The notes below the pieces were generated by a model. It searched no databases. It was given only the letters and a program-made list of their open reading frames with translations, and was not told the origin of the DNA. A program made the position numbers and the translations under genes. From the NCBI GenBank assembly GCA_003486645.1, contig DNGI01000127.1, positions 1-11,034 of the forward strand: a stretch of DNA of 11,034 bases, written 5' to 3'. The first letter of the stretch is position 1, and every line of letters begins with the position of its first letter. This document shows positions 1 to 6,649 of this stretch, piece after piece. The stretch comes from Cyanobacteria bacterium UBA11370 (GTDB taxonomy: Bacteria; Cyanobacteriota; Cyanobacteriia; Cyanobacteriales; Coleofasciculaceae).

Positions 1-32
1 AGCATGGCGGAAATAACTCACCACCTAAAATC

Positions 33-68
33 TCTCCCTTGTCCCCCTTGTCCTCCTTGTCTCCCTTT
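33..68. repeat. period-9 tandem repeat, four units
   Basis: Four consecutive nonamers of the form TCYCCCTTG (TCTCCCTTG, TCCCCCTTG, TCCTCCTTG, TCTCCCTTT) are read directly. This is a short pyrimidine-rich array of the kind scattered through cyanobacterial intergenic DNA. Confidence 0.7.
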
Positions 69-169
69 TGCTCAGACGTGGTGACAAACTTCTGCCGTCC
101 TGCACTAGCTTTCTTTCCTCAGCTTTGTACCTCATCCCGTTGCAATCTGGTGTATCAAGTCCGATTTAC

Positions 170-275
170 TGATACCAATTTAAAAAAGAAATGTTGCATA
201 GGAGTTGCTGAAACTCTGACAGAGTGCATCTTCCCCAATCCAAAATCCTTGCATCCAAAATCCAAAATGGTATGA
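170..275. repeat. MITE-like element, copy 1
   Basis: About 106 bp, bounded by imperfect terminal inverted repeats: TGATACCAATTT on the left, and AAAATGGTATGA on the right (its reverse complement matches the left end at 10 of 12 positions). The centre has a perfect short palindrome, ACTCTGACAGAGT. The right part contains AATCCAAAATCC heptamer-type sequence. A second copy at 3774-3864 shares the first 24 bp exactly, the central palindrome and the right end. It has no coding capacity, so it would be a non-autonomous element moved by a transposase encoded elsewhere; that last point is inference. Confidence 0.7.
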
Positions 276-503
276 ATATCCATAATTATGATTGACACCG
301 GAAACAGGGAAACGGGGAATCACAGCAGATGGGGAGAGGGGTTGAGTGTTTGTTCCCAGTGCAAAAATGGGTCAATTCGAGATAAGGGTAGCTTACCGCT
401 TTTCGATAAATGCTCTATAAATCCTCCGTTACCCTACTGATGTGTAGCAGAACAAAGGGAAAATAGTATAAGTCCTATTGAGTTGATTAGCTCCTACCTG
501 CTG

Positions 504-2387
504 ATGAAATTCTCCGATGTGCGAAAAATAGTGACGGCTACAGGGGGAGTATTTCTATTTGCATTTCTGTTCATCAAAGCTCAAGCGATCGATTTAAATC
601 AACACAATCGTTATATCACCGATCTGCGCCAGATCAATGAACGAGATACCCGAATGAATCAAGAAATCTTACAAATTAGTTCGGGAATCTTGAATGACTA
701 CGACCCAATTGTGAATGAGTTAGATGCTTTGCAAGACTTGCAAACTCGATTAAAAAACACTCCCAATTTTATCGAGGGACAAGAACGCCTAGAATTAAGT
801 AAAATACTCCAAGAACATATACAGATCTTACAGCAAAAAGAACAACTCATTGAAGATTTTAAAAGTAAAAACTCAACGCTTAAAAAATCTTTATTGTATT
901 TGCCGATCGCAGTGAGTAATCTGTCAGTAAAAACAACAACAAAATTGGGGGGCTATGAATTAGTCATAGACCTGAATAACCTTTTAAAGAACGTCCTACT
1001 CTATAGCGCCTCTGATAGTGAAGAATTAAACCGCCAATTGCAAAGCCAAATCAATAACATTAGCCAAAAGCAAAAGCAGATTTATCAAGACCCTGACTTG
1101 GATATTGCGATCGCTCATGCCGAAATCATCTTGCAGAATAAACCCCAAGTTGATACTCTCGTTCAACAAATTGTTGGGTTGCCGAGTAGTCAAACGAGCG
1201 AAAAACTGGCTCAAACCTATAACCAACACTATCAAGAAGCGCTGAGAACCGCTAATTTTTATCGCCTCTGGCTGTATCTTTATTCTCTGATTAGTTTGAC
1301 TAGTTTAGTCGTTTATATCATCTTAAAATTAAGAAAGTCTGCGACTCTAATTCGACAAGCGGAAGAGCAATATCGCAGTATTGTCGATAACTCCGTTGAA
1401 GGGATTTTCCGAACGACTCCCAGCGGACGTTACTTGAGTGCGAATACAACCCTTGCCAATATTTATGGTTACGCTTCACCGGAAGAACTATGCGCCAGTA
1501 TCACGAACATCGATCGCCAAGTTTACGTTCAACCCAACCGTCACGCCGAGTTAATTGACTTACTGGAAAAACAGGATTCTGTCTCAGGATTTGAATCTCA
1601 GGTTTATCGTAAGGATGGTAATATTATTTGGATTGTAGAGAAAGCTAAAGCCGTGCGCGATCGCCACGGGGATCTGATTTATTATGAAGGTACAGTCGAA
1701 GATATTACAGTCCGTCGGGCATGGCAAGAAGCACTATTTTTTGAACAAGAACAATCAGAGCGTTTGCTACTCAATATCTTACCTGAACCTATCGCCGAAC
1801 GACTGAAACAATCTAATAGCACAATTGCCGATAGTTTTGCCGAAGTCACGGTTTTATTTGCCGATATTGTTGGTTTTACTGAACTAGCATCGTGTTTTTC
1901 TCCTACTCAAGTTGTAGAATTACTCAATCAAATTTTCTCAGCCTTTGATGAATTGAGCGAACGCTATGGATTAGAAAAAATTAAAACAATCGGTGATGCC
2001 TATATGGTTGTAGGTGGATTACCCACACCCCGAACCAATCATACCGAAGCGATCGCCCAAATGGCACTCGATATGCAAGAGGTTATTACTAAATTCAACA
2101 GTCATAATAACCAAACCTTAAGCATTCGGATTGGCATTAATAGTGGTCCTGTTGTTGCGGGAGTAATTGGGATTAAAAAGTTTAGTTATGACCTCTGGGG
2201 AGATACGGTAAATACCGCCTCGCGGATGGAATCTCAGGGAGTTCCTGACCGAATTCAAGTTACAGAAAATACCTATAAACAATTAAAACATAAATTTAAA
2301 TTTGAAGAACGAGGCGTAATTCAGATTAAAGGCAAAGGTGAAATGACAACTTACTTTCTTACCGGGAAAATAGAAGGTGAACTGTAA
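504..2387 (+). CDS. membrane-anchored PAS-containing class III adenylate cyclase
   Basis: This gene encodes a sensor enzyme that makes cAMP from ATP on the cytoplasmic side of the membrane. Counting from the ATG at 504 (627 aa), a first membrane helix lies at about 9-26 and a long, mostly helical extracytoplasmic region at 27-250. The latter resembles the DAHL-type ligand-binding domain (recognised by pattern only). A second helix is at about 253-275, a PAS/PAC domain at 288-405 and the cyclase domain at 445-620. The catalytic set is complete: metal Asp454 (FADIVGFT) and Asp498 (TIGDAYM), adenine-selecting Lys494 and Asp563 (YDLWGD), and transition-state Asn570 and Arg574 (NTASRM). Lys and Asp at the purine positions favour ATP over GTP. 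An in-frame TTG at 483 would add 7 residues; neither start has a clear ribosome binding site. The layout resembles CyaG-like cyanobacterial cyclases. Confidence 0.93.
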   Translation: MKFSDVRKIVTATGGVFLFAFLFIKAQAIDLNQHNRYITDLRQINERDTRMNQEILQISSGILNDYDPIVNELDALQDLQTRLKNTPNFIEGQERLELSKILQEHIQILQQKEQLIEDFKSKNSTLKKSLLYLPIAVSNLSVKTTTKLGGYELVIDLNNLLKNVLLYSASDSEELNRQLQSQINNISQKQKQIYQDPDLDIAIAHAEIILQNKPQVDTLVQQIVGLPSSQTSEKLAQTYNQHYQEALRTANFYRLWLYLYSLISLTSLVVYIILKLRKSATLIRQAEEQYRSIVDNSVEGIFRTTPSGRYLSANTTLANIYGYASPEELCASITNIDRQVYVQPNRHAELIDLLEKQDSVSGFESQVYRKDGNIIWIVEKAKAVRDRHGDLIYYEGTVEDITVRRAWQEALFFEQEQSERLLLNILPEPIAERLKQSNSTIADSFAEVTVLFADIVGFTELASCFSPTQVVELLNQIFSAFDELSERYGLEKIKTIGDAYMVVGGLPTPRTNHTEAIAQMALDMQEVITKFNSHNNQTLSIRIGINSGPVVAGVIGIKKFSYDLWGDTVNTASRMESQGVPDRIQVTENTYKQLKHKFKFEERGVIQIKGKGEMTTYFLTGKIEGEL

Positions 2388-2403
2388 GATTAAAAAAGCG
2401 TAA

Positions 2404-2432
2404 GGGGATGGGGAGATGGGGAGATGGGGGGA
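2404..2432. repeat. G-rich period-8 repeat
   Basis: Three units of GGGGAGAT or a close variant sit just downstream of the cyclase stop codon. This is low-complexity purine-rich DNA with no hairpin that would make a convincing terminator. Confidence 0.55.
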
Positions 2433-2448
2433 TTGTTATTATTACTTT

Positions 2449-2562
2449 AAAATCCAAAATCCAAAATCTAAAATCTAAAAAATCCAAAATCTAAAAAATC
2501 CAAAATCTAAAATCTAAAATCTAAAATCTAAAAAATCCAAAATCTAAAATCCAAAATCCAAA
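2449..2562. repeat. AAAATCY heptamer tandem array
   Basis: About 15 tandem units of AAAATCC or AAAATCT, some lengthened to nine bases by an extra AA, fill most of the gap between the cyclase and Uma2 genes. The same heptamer occurs once to three times in the right part of both MITE-like copies (near 235-267 and 3841-3856). Heptanucleotide tandem repeats (STRR-type) are a known feature of filamentous cyanobacterial genomes. Confidence 0.85.
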
Positions 2563-2613
2563 GGACTCCTTAGTGCATAATCAAAAGATAGGATTATTCA
2601 CCCCAGTACCACC

Positions 2614-3447
2614 ATGTTGCAACAGCGTCCTACAATTCCCCAAACTGATCCTCCTCTTCCTGCGAAGCAGACGCTACCGACGATGTACGATCTCCCTAGT
2701 GAAAATCCGGAGGAACCAGGTTTGCCTGATGAGTTTCATGGTTTGCAGTCCCAGTTGCTTAGTCGCACATTGCGTTTAACAGAATACCCCAGCGATCGCA
2801 TTTTTGTCGGCTATGATCTAAACCTATATTACGATGTGCATCATCCCCTGTGGTACAAGCGTCCAGATTGGTTTCTCGTCTTAGATGTACCCCGCCTGTA
2901 CGAAGACACTGACTTACGTTCTAGTTACGTCGTTTGGCAAGAAGGTACGAATCCTTTTGTAGTAGTTGAATTGCTCTCTCCAGGGACTGAAAAAGAAGAC
3001 TTAGGGAAGTTTGCATCGGAGGAAGAGAACACATCCGATGTTAATGAAACTGAGGAGAATAACGGACAACCCACTAAAGAAATACCGCCGAGGAAGTGGG
3101 ATGTTTATGAACGAATTTTACGAGTACCTTACTATGTGGTATTCAGTCGGTATAGCGATCGCCTGCGTGGGTTTAAACTAGATGGAGGACAGTATCGAGA
3201 ACAAGCGATAGATACTGATAATCCTCAGTTTTGGATACCTGAACTTAATTTAGGATTAGGAGTATGGCAAGGAGAATTTGAAGGGATTAATCGTCGGTGG
3301 TTGCGCTGGTATGATGCGTCGGGGAATTGGGTGTTGACAGATGCAGAACACGAACGCCAAAAGCGCCTCGAATTAGCTGAAAAGTTAAGATCGCTCTCTC
3401 CTGAACAGCTAACTGCGTTAGGAATTAGCCTTGATGATTTGGAATAA
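2614..3447 (+). CDS. Uma2 family (DUF820) restriction-endonuclease-like protein
   Basis: A 277-aa member of the Uma2/DUF820 family, which has a PD-(D/E)XK nuclease fold and is greatly expanded in cyanobacteria; the cellular role of most members is unknown. Visible family marks are Pro84-Asp85 in RPDWFLVLDV, Glu119 in VVVELLSPGT, then K161-W-x-V-Y165 and the strand VPYYVVFSR. Between the last two (about 132-158) is an acidic, Asn-rich insertion that looks like a flexible loop. The C-terminus (about 235-277) is a charged helix ending in a LSPEQLTALGI-type tail typical of the family. The ATG at 2614 is chosen because the frame matches from there, but no Shine-Dalgarno sequence is visible; Met24 (2683) is an alternative. 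A small hairpin sequence is embedded in codons 16-19. It appears to be transcribed alone. Confidence 0.85.
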   Translation: MLQQRPTIPQTDPPLPAKQTLPTMYDLPSENPEEPGLPDEFHGLQSQLLSRTLRLTEYPSDRIFVGYDLNLYYDVHHPLWYKRPDWFLVLDVPRLYEDTDLRSSYVVWQEGTNPFVVVELLSPGTEKEDLGKFASEEENTSDVNETEENNGQPTKEIPPRKWDVYERILRVPYYVVFSRYSDRLRGFKLDGGQYREQAIDTDNPQFWIPELNLGLGVWQGEFEGINRRWLRWYDASGNWVLTDAEHERQKRLELAEKLRSLSPEQLTALGISLDDLE

Positions 3448-3509
3448 TTATATACCGTTTCCCAACTTAAACAGATAGGCATTATTAAGCTTGAAACTCG
3501 CAGGCGTTG

Positions 3510-3542
3510 AGAAGTCGGGTTTCTTAAAGAAACCCGACTTCT
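3510..3542. repeat. perfect 33-nt palindrome (hairpin repeat)
   Basis: AGAAGTCGGGTTTCTT at 3510-3525 is matched exactly by its reverse complement at 3527-3542 around a single central A. A realistic fold is a 14-bp stem with a TTAAA loop. It lies about 60 bp after the Uma2 stop and could end that transcript, but no T-run follows on either side. Similar GAAGTCGGGTTTCT hairpins recur in cyanobacterial genomes as interspersed repeats, so repeat is the safer call. Confidence 0.8.
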
Positions 3543-3597
3543 GGGTGTGGGGTTTATTTATGTCCACCTGCTTAGTGAGGGACATAGAATTTTTTTA

Positions 3598-3628
3598 CCT
3601 GTTCCCTGTTCCCTATTTCCTGTTCCTT
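3598..3628. repeat. TGTTCCC-type heptamer repeat
   Basis: Degenerate tandem TGTTCCC units (CCTGTTCCCTGTTCCCTATTTCCTGTTCC pattern) with period 7. It is another intergenic heptamer family, distinct from the AAAATCY and TTTTGAA arrays in this window. Confidence 0.6.
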
Positions 3629-3773
3629 CAAACTCAGATATACTCAAAACCAACAAAAAAGCTGACGGCTGAAGTGCTGAGGTGCTAATTGCTATAAAAT
3701 GCTGAGGAGTAATAAATCGATGTGTAGATCATAAATGTTCAAAGACTGCCTTTTCTGGGTAAGAGTGTGGATG

Positions 3774-3864
3774 TGATACCAATTTAAAAAAGAAATGCGA
3801 CACATGAATGACTCTAACTCTGACAGAGTACGTCTTGCCCAATCCAAAATCCAAAATGGTATGA
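3774..3864. repeat. MITE-like element, copy 2, abutting murT
   Basis: About 91 bp with the same ends as the element at 170-275: TGATACCAATTT on the left and AAAATGGTATGA on the right. The central ACTCTGACAGAGT palindrome is also shared, and the first 24 bp are identical. It is 15 bp shorter, mainly because one heptamer-containing stretch on the right is missing. Its last bases, TATGA, contain the ATG at 3861 used by murT, so the element appears to have landed exactly at the start of the gene. Confidence 0.7.
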
Positions 3865-5204
3865 GTACATCAATGATCAATCAATTGCGCCTTAGTTTAT
3901 CCGTCAGTACCGCCAAAATTGTAACGTCCCTAGTCCGATTATTGCGTTTAGGCGCAGCGAGTGTATTGCCCGGATCAATTGCCCTTCGCATCCAACCGCA
4001 AGCGTTACCTCTCTTATTTAGTCAAGTTAGGCGCGGGGTTATTCTAATTGTGGGTACGAATGGTAAAACAACGACTTCTCTCCTATTACGAACTATCCTT
4101 GAACGTCAGGGTTGGCGAGTTGCCCATAATGCTACAGGTGCAAATTTGATTAATGGGTTAGTGACGGCGTTAATCGATCATACAAATTTAATGGGTCAAT
4201 TAGATGCTGACTACGCCATTCTAGAAGTCGATGAAAACGTCTTACCCTTGGTCTTAAAAAATTGCCAACCCCAATTTATTTTAGGATTAAATCTATTTCG
4301 TGACCAACTGGATCGTTATGGCGAAGTAGACACGATTAGTCAACGATGGCAGAAAGCGATCGCACCCTTACCCCCAGATACTACCATTATTTTAAATGCC
4401 GATGACCCAACCCTCTGCTACTTAGGTCAGCAGCTATCTCAAAAGGTTCGATTCTTTGGACTAACTGAACCCAATTCTTATCTCGAAGAAATTCCCCATG
4501 CGGTGGATTCAATTTATTGTCCCAGTTGCGGACATCCCTTAGATTATCAGGGTGTTTACCTTTCCCATTTGGGAGACTATACCTGTCCGAAATGTGGGTT
4601 TAGCAAAAGTCCGTTAGCCGTTAATAGCCAGGAATGGCCGCAAATTCTGATTGGAATTTACAACAAATATAACACTCTAGCCGCTGGATTAGTTGCCCAA
4701 GAAATGGGGATTGATACCGCTACAATCTACGATACTGTTAAAAACTTCCGTGCTGCCTTTGGACGGGCGGAAGAATTGGATGTTGGCGGGAAACATATAC
4801 GGATTTTATTATCGAAAAATCCAGTAGGCATGAATGAAACGATTCGCGCTGTTCATGATATCCAAAAAGCTGGAGGAGCATCCACTAAGTTAGTCGTACT
4901 CAATGATCGGACACCCGATGGAACTGATGTTTCGTGGATTTGGGATGTGGATACTGAGAAGTTAGTGGAATTGGGAGGAACGATTGTAATTAGTGGCGAT
5001 CGCGTTTATGATATGGCGTTACGTCTGCGCTATAGCCAGAGTGAGGGAGAAAATAATTGCAAGTTAATTATTAAAGAAGACTTGCAAGAGGCAATTAAAA
5101 CCGCTTTAGAACAAACTCCAGCGGATGAGACCTTACATATTTTACCCACTTATTCAGCAATGTTAGAAGTACGAGGTTTATTAACAGGTCGGCAAATTTT
5201 GTAA
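3861..5204 (+). CDS. murT: MurT, Mur-ligase-like subunit of lipid II isoglutaminyl synthase
   Basis: MurT works with the glutaminase GatD to amidate the alpha-carboxyl of D-glutamate in the peptidoglycan stem peptide, using ATP and glutamine, at the cytoplasmic face of the membrane. Counting from ATG 3861 (447 aa), the Mur-ligase P-loop VGTNGKTTT is at 64-72. A four-cysteine zinc-ribbon (Cys220, Cys223, Cys242, Cys245), characteristic of MurT rather than of MurC-F, interrupts the central domain. The C-terminal DUF1727 region has NPVGMNETIRAV and the NDRTPDGTDVSWIWD segment (from 348) that faces GatD in known complexes. Met5 (3873) is an alternative start, while the frame stays open to an ATG at 3795 only because the MITE-like repeat lacks stops. 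No gatD follows in this window, although the two genes are commonly adjacent. Confidence 0.9.
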   Translation: MSTSMINQLRLSLSVSTAKIVTSLVRLLRLGAASVLPGSIALRIQPQALPLLFSQVRRGVILIVGTNGKTTTSLLLRTILERQGWRVAHNATGANLINGLVTALIDHTNLMGQLDADYAILEVDENVLPLVLKNCQPQFILGLNLFRDQLDRYGEVDTISQRWQKAIAPLPPDTTIILNADDPTLCYLGQQLSQKVRFFGLTEPNSYLEEIPHAVDSIYCPSCGHPLDYQGVYLSHLGDYTCPKCGFSKSPLAVNSQEWPQILIGIYNKYNTLAAGLVAQEMGIDTATIYDTVKNFRAAFGRAEELDVGGKHIRILLSKNPVGMNETIRAVHDIQKAGGASTKLVVLNDRTPDGTDVSWIWDVDTEKLVELGGTIVISGDRVYDMALRLRYSQSEGENNCKLIIKEDLQEAIKTALEQTPADETLHILPTYSAMLEVRGLLTGRQIL

Positions 5205-5290
5205 CTTTAGCCTGCAACAGGACTAAGCTGTCGCGCTTACAAGTTGCATTGCAACAGTTGCCAAAAGACTTGCTTTCAGTGGATTTCCTC

Positions 5291-5320
5291 ATTTTGAATT
5301 TTGAATTTTGAATTTTGAAT
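5291..5320. repeat. ATTTTGA heptamer array
   Basis: Just over four perfect tandem units of ATTTTGA (read in the other direction, TCAAAAT). This is the cleanest heptamer array in the window and lies 87 bp after the murT stop. Confidence 0.85.
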
Positions 5321-5402
5321 TGCTTATCTGTATCTAGCGTTGAATTTGGGAAATATACGGGGTGCGATCGCTTTTTTATTTCTATGAAAATGCTATATAA
5401 GC

Positions 5403-5491
5403 AGGACTTACGCACGAACTCCCTATATAGCGAGGGCACATATCAATGCGCCCCTACAAATGGTGGTTTAAGGATTTTTTGTGTAAGTCCT
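5403..5491. repeat. MITE-like element with AGGACTTACGCA ends
   Basis: An 89-bp stretch flanked by AGGACTTACGCA (5403-5414) and TGTGTAAGTCCT (5480-5491), which are inverted repeats matching at 11 of 12 positions. The interior is non-coding. Elements ending in a GCGTAAGTCCT motif are frequent in filamentous cyanobacteria, from memory. It is unrelated to the TGATACCAATTT family elsewhere in the window. I see no convincing target-site duplication. Confidence 0.7.
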
Positions 5492-5536
5492 AATAAGGAA
5501 GAATTTAAGTTAAACGTCAATATAAGCATTAAATCT

Positions 5537-5545
5537 TGATATAAT
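5537..5545 (+). promoter_or_regulatory. extended -10 promoter, copy 1
   Basis: TGATATAAT is a perfect extended -10 element (TGnTATAAT). It lies 32 bp before the ATG at 5578, which would give a leader of about 25 nt. No good -35 box is seen, as is usual for extended -10 promoters. The same motif at the same distance is kept in the duplicate at 6290-6298. Confidence 0.6.
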
Positions 5546-5577
5546 AAAAACTCCAATTGAATAGTTAGAAAAAAACT

Positions 5578-5895
5578 ATGACTCAAACAACATCTAGTCG
5601 CCCTCGTCGCCGAGGTAGGTTATTTCCTGAATATACCATCCCACCAGAAGAGTTAGCCCGACGGGAAGCTGAGAAAAAAGCTCGCTGTCAAAAAGCTCGT
5701 AGTGTTTTTGACCAAATTTGCCCTGAACTAATAGATGAACATTACAACTGGTTTATTATGATTGAACCCAATAGTGGTGATTATTTTATCGATCCTGATG
5801 AGGAAGTTGCTTATCAAAAAGCGCGTCAGAAGTATTCAAAGGGATGGCTGGTTACGTTTCGTCTCAATGAAACGGGAACCTGTGGGATGATATGA
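5578..5895 (+). CDS. small basic protein of unknown function, copy 1
   Basis: A 105-aa protein that I do not recognise from a named family; I recall similar hypothetical proteins in cyanobacteria beside small aspartic proteases. The N-terminus is Arg/Pro-rich (SSRPRRRGR at 6-14), followed by a charged helix with EELARREAEKKAR (24-36). The C-terminal half carries HYNWF (55-59), IEPNSGDYFID (62-72), a QKARQKY helix (80-86) and RLNETGTCG near the end. There is no signal peptide or membrane segment. Its stop overlaps the next gene's start as ATGA (5892-5895), so the two are probably translationally coupled and act together. Compared with copy 2, residues 1-38 differ at one position and residues 39-105 at 21. 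Possible roles include a DNA-binding or regulatory partner or a substrate of the protease; none is shown by the sequence. Confidence 0.8.
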   Translation: MTQTTSSRPRRRGRLFPEYTIPPEELARREAEKKARCQKARSVFDQICPELIDEHYNWFIMIEPNSGDYFIDPDEEVAYQKARQKYSKGWLVTFRLNETGTCGMI

Positions 5896-6260
5896 TTGAC
5901 GGCAAGTTTGGTGAAATAGGGGAACTATTTTTTGAAATTGATTTAATTGCGGCTGATGGAGAAAGATTCCCTGTCGAGGTGCTATTAGATACGGGGTTTA
6001 CAACGGGTTTGCTGGCACTGGATACTCAAGATACTGAAAGCCTAGGATGGTCTTTGATTGAAAGAAACCGCACGATGCAGATGGCACGGGGGGAGGAGTA
6101 TTTCGATGTATATGAAGGCAGAGTTGTAGTGGATGGACAGGAGTACATTATTCCGGTTTTAGCGGCTTCAGGAATTCCGGAATCTATACTGGGTTTACAG
6201 TGGTTGAAAATTTTGCCATTGGCGGTGAATTTTACGACTGGGGTGTTGACACTGGGGTGA
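5892..6260 (+). CDS. small retropepsin-like (clan AA) aspartic protease, copy 1
   Basis: A 122-aa single-domain protein with the marks of retropepsin-like aspartic proteases: the catalytic triplet Asp33-Thr34-Gly35 in VLLDTGFTTG, and the matching hydrophobic-Gly motif Ile99-Leu100-Gly101 in ESILGLQWL. One DTG per chain means it would have to act as a homodimer. It has no signal peptide or membrane helix, so it is probably cytoplasmic. Its ATG overlaps the stop of the upstream small basic gene (ATGA). The substrate is unknown. The second position after DTG is Thr (DTGFT), as in several bacterial clan AA families. Differences from copy 2 (18 residues) all fall in residues 1-79; the last 43 residues are identical. 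Confidence 0.85.
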   Translation: MIDGKFGEIGELFFEIDLIAADGERFPVEVLLDTGFTTGLLALDTQDTESLGWSLIERNRTMQMARGEEYFDVYEGRVVVDGQEYIIPVLAASGIPESILGLQWLKILPLAVNFTTGVLTLG

Positions 6261-6289
6261 AGAGAAAAGGGAAACTAAGCATTAAATGT

Positions 6290-6298
6290 TGATATAAT
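6290..6298 (+). promoter_or_regulatory. extended -10 promoter, copy 2
   Basis: TGATATAAT is conserved from unit 1, 33 bp before the ATG at 6332. The second pair may therefore be transcribed independently as well as by read-through from the first. Confidence 0.55.
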
Positions 6299-6331
6299 AA
6301 AAATCCCAATTGAATAGTTAGAAAAAAAACT

Positions 6332-6649
6332 ATGGCTCAAACAACATCCAGTCGCCCTCGTCGCCGAGGTAGGTTATTTCCTGAATATACAATTCCTCCA
6401 GAAGAGTTAGCCCGACGGGAAGCTGAGAAAAAAGCCCGTTGTCAGCGTTATCGGGAGATTTTTGCACGAGTTAGCCCTGAACTAATAGACAGTCATTACA
6501 ACTGGTTCATTATTATTGAGCCAAATAGTGGTGATTATTTTATTGATTCTGATGAAGAATTAGCCATGCAAAAAGCTCGTCAGAAATATCCGCAGGGAAT
6601 GGTTGGTATTATGCGCCTTAATGAGACAGGAACTTGTGGCAGGATATGA
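6332..6649 (+). CDS. small basic protein of unknown function, copy 2
   Basis: A 105-aa paralogue of the protein at 5578-5895. The Arg/Pro-rich N-terminus (37 of the first 38 residues identical) and the HYNWF, EPNSGDYFID, QKARQKY and NETGTCG segments are kept. The remaining 67 residues keep 46 identities; changes cluster at 39-48 and 87-94. Both copies are intact, with no frameshift, so the second copy has been under selection or is recent. Its stop overlaps the next ATG as ATGA at 6646-6649. Confidence 0.8.
   Translation: MAQTTSSRPRRRGRLFPEYTIPPEELARREAEKKARCQRYREIFARVSPELIDSHYNWFIIIEPNSGDYFIDSDEELAMQKARQKYPQGMVGIMRLNETGTCGRI

Larger units (their letters stand above)
1..503. other. gene-free upstream region with repeats
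   Basis: No credible gene is seen here. The stretch holds a pyrimidine-rich period-9 repeat (33-68), a MITE-like element (170-275) and purine-rich low-complexity DNA around 300-345 (runs like GGGGAGAGGGG). A TATAAA at 416-421, with a poor -35 candidate TTACCG 17 bp upstream, could be the promoter of the cyclase gene, but the match is weak. An open frame at 39-275 exists only because the repeats happen to be stop-free. Confidence 0.6.
3448..3860. other. gene-free tract before murT
   Basis: About 410 bp without a credible gene. It holds a perfect palindrome (3510-3542), a TGTTCCC-type repeat (3598-3628), a GCTGA-rich stretch around 3660-3708 (GCTGACGGCTGAAGTGCTGAGGTGCT) and the second MITE-like copy running into the murT start. 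No clear -35/-10 pair for murT was found. Confidence 0.6.
5205..5577. other. gene-free region between murT and the duplicated cassette
   Basis: About 370 bp without a credible gene. Near the left end is a small hairpin, GTTGCATTGCAAC (around 5243-5255), without a T-run. Then come the TTTTGAA array (5291-5320), a GCGATCGC followed by six T (5364-5377), a MITE-like element (5403-5491) and the promoter of the first cassette copy. Confidence 0.6.
5523..6275. repeat. tandem duplication, unit 1
   Basis: First unit of a direct tandem duplication with period 753-754 bp. It contains a promoter, a small basic protein gene and a retropepsin-like gene. It aligns without gaps to unit 2 (6276-7025) apart from one extra A before the first ATG of unit 2. 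Similarity is highest at the two ends and lower in the middle. Confidence 0.9.

Noticed and set aside
39..275. 78-codon plus-strand open frame
   Set aside because: It runs through a pyrimidine repeat and a MITE-like element and has no protein-like character; it ends at the TGA in the element's terminal repeat.
468..480. TATAAGTCCTA resembling the end of the 5403-5491 element
   Set aside because: Only one end is present, with mismatches; no partner repeat was found nearby.
3491..3688. 65-codon open frame
   Set aside because: It reads through the perfect palindrome and the TGTTCCC repeat; the product has no recognisable feature.
3795..3860. Upstream ATG extending murT by 22 residues
   Set aside because: These codons come entirely from the MITE-like repeat, and MurT proteins begin close to the MINQLRLSLSV segment. 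The longer form is possible but unlikely.
5315..5539. 74-codon open frame across the AGGACTTACGCA element
   Set aside because: Composed of repeat DNA and the cassette promoter region, with no homology pattern; its opposite-strand neighbour at 5095-5439 overlaps murT and the heptamer array.
6634..6645. TTG start four codons earlier for the second protease
   Set aside because: The paralogous first copy starts at the equivalent of 6646, which also forms the ATGA overlap.
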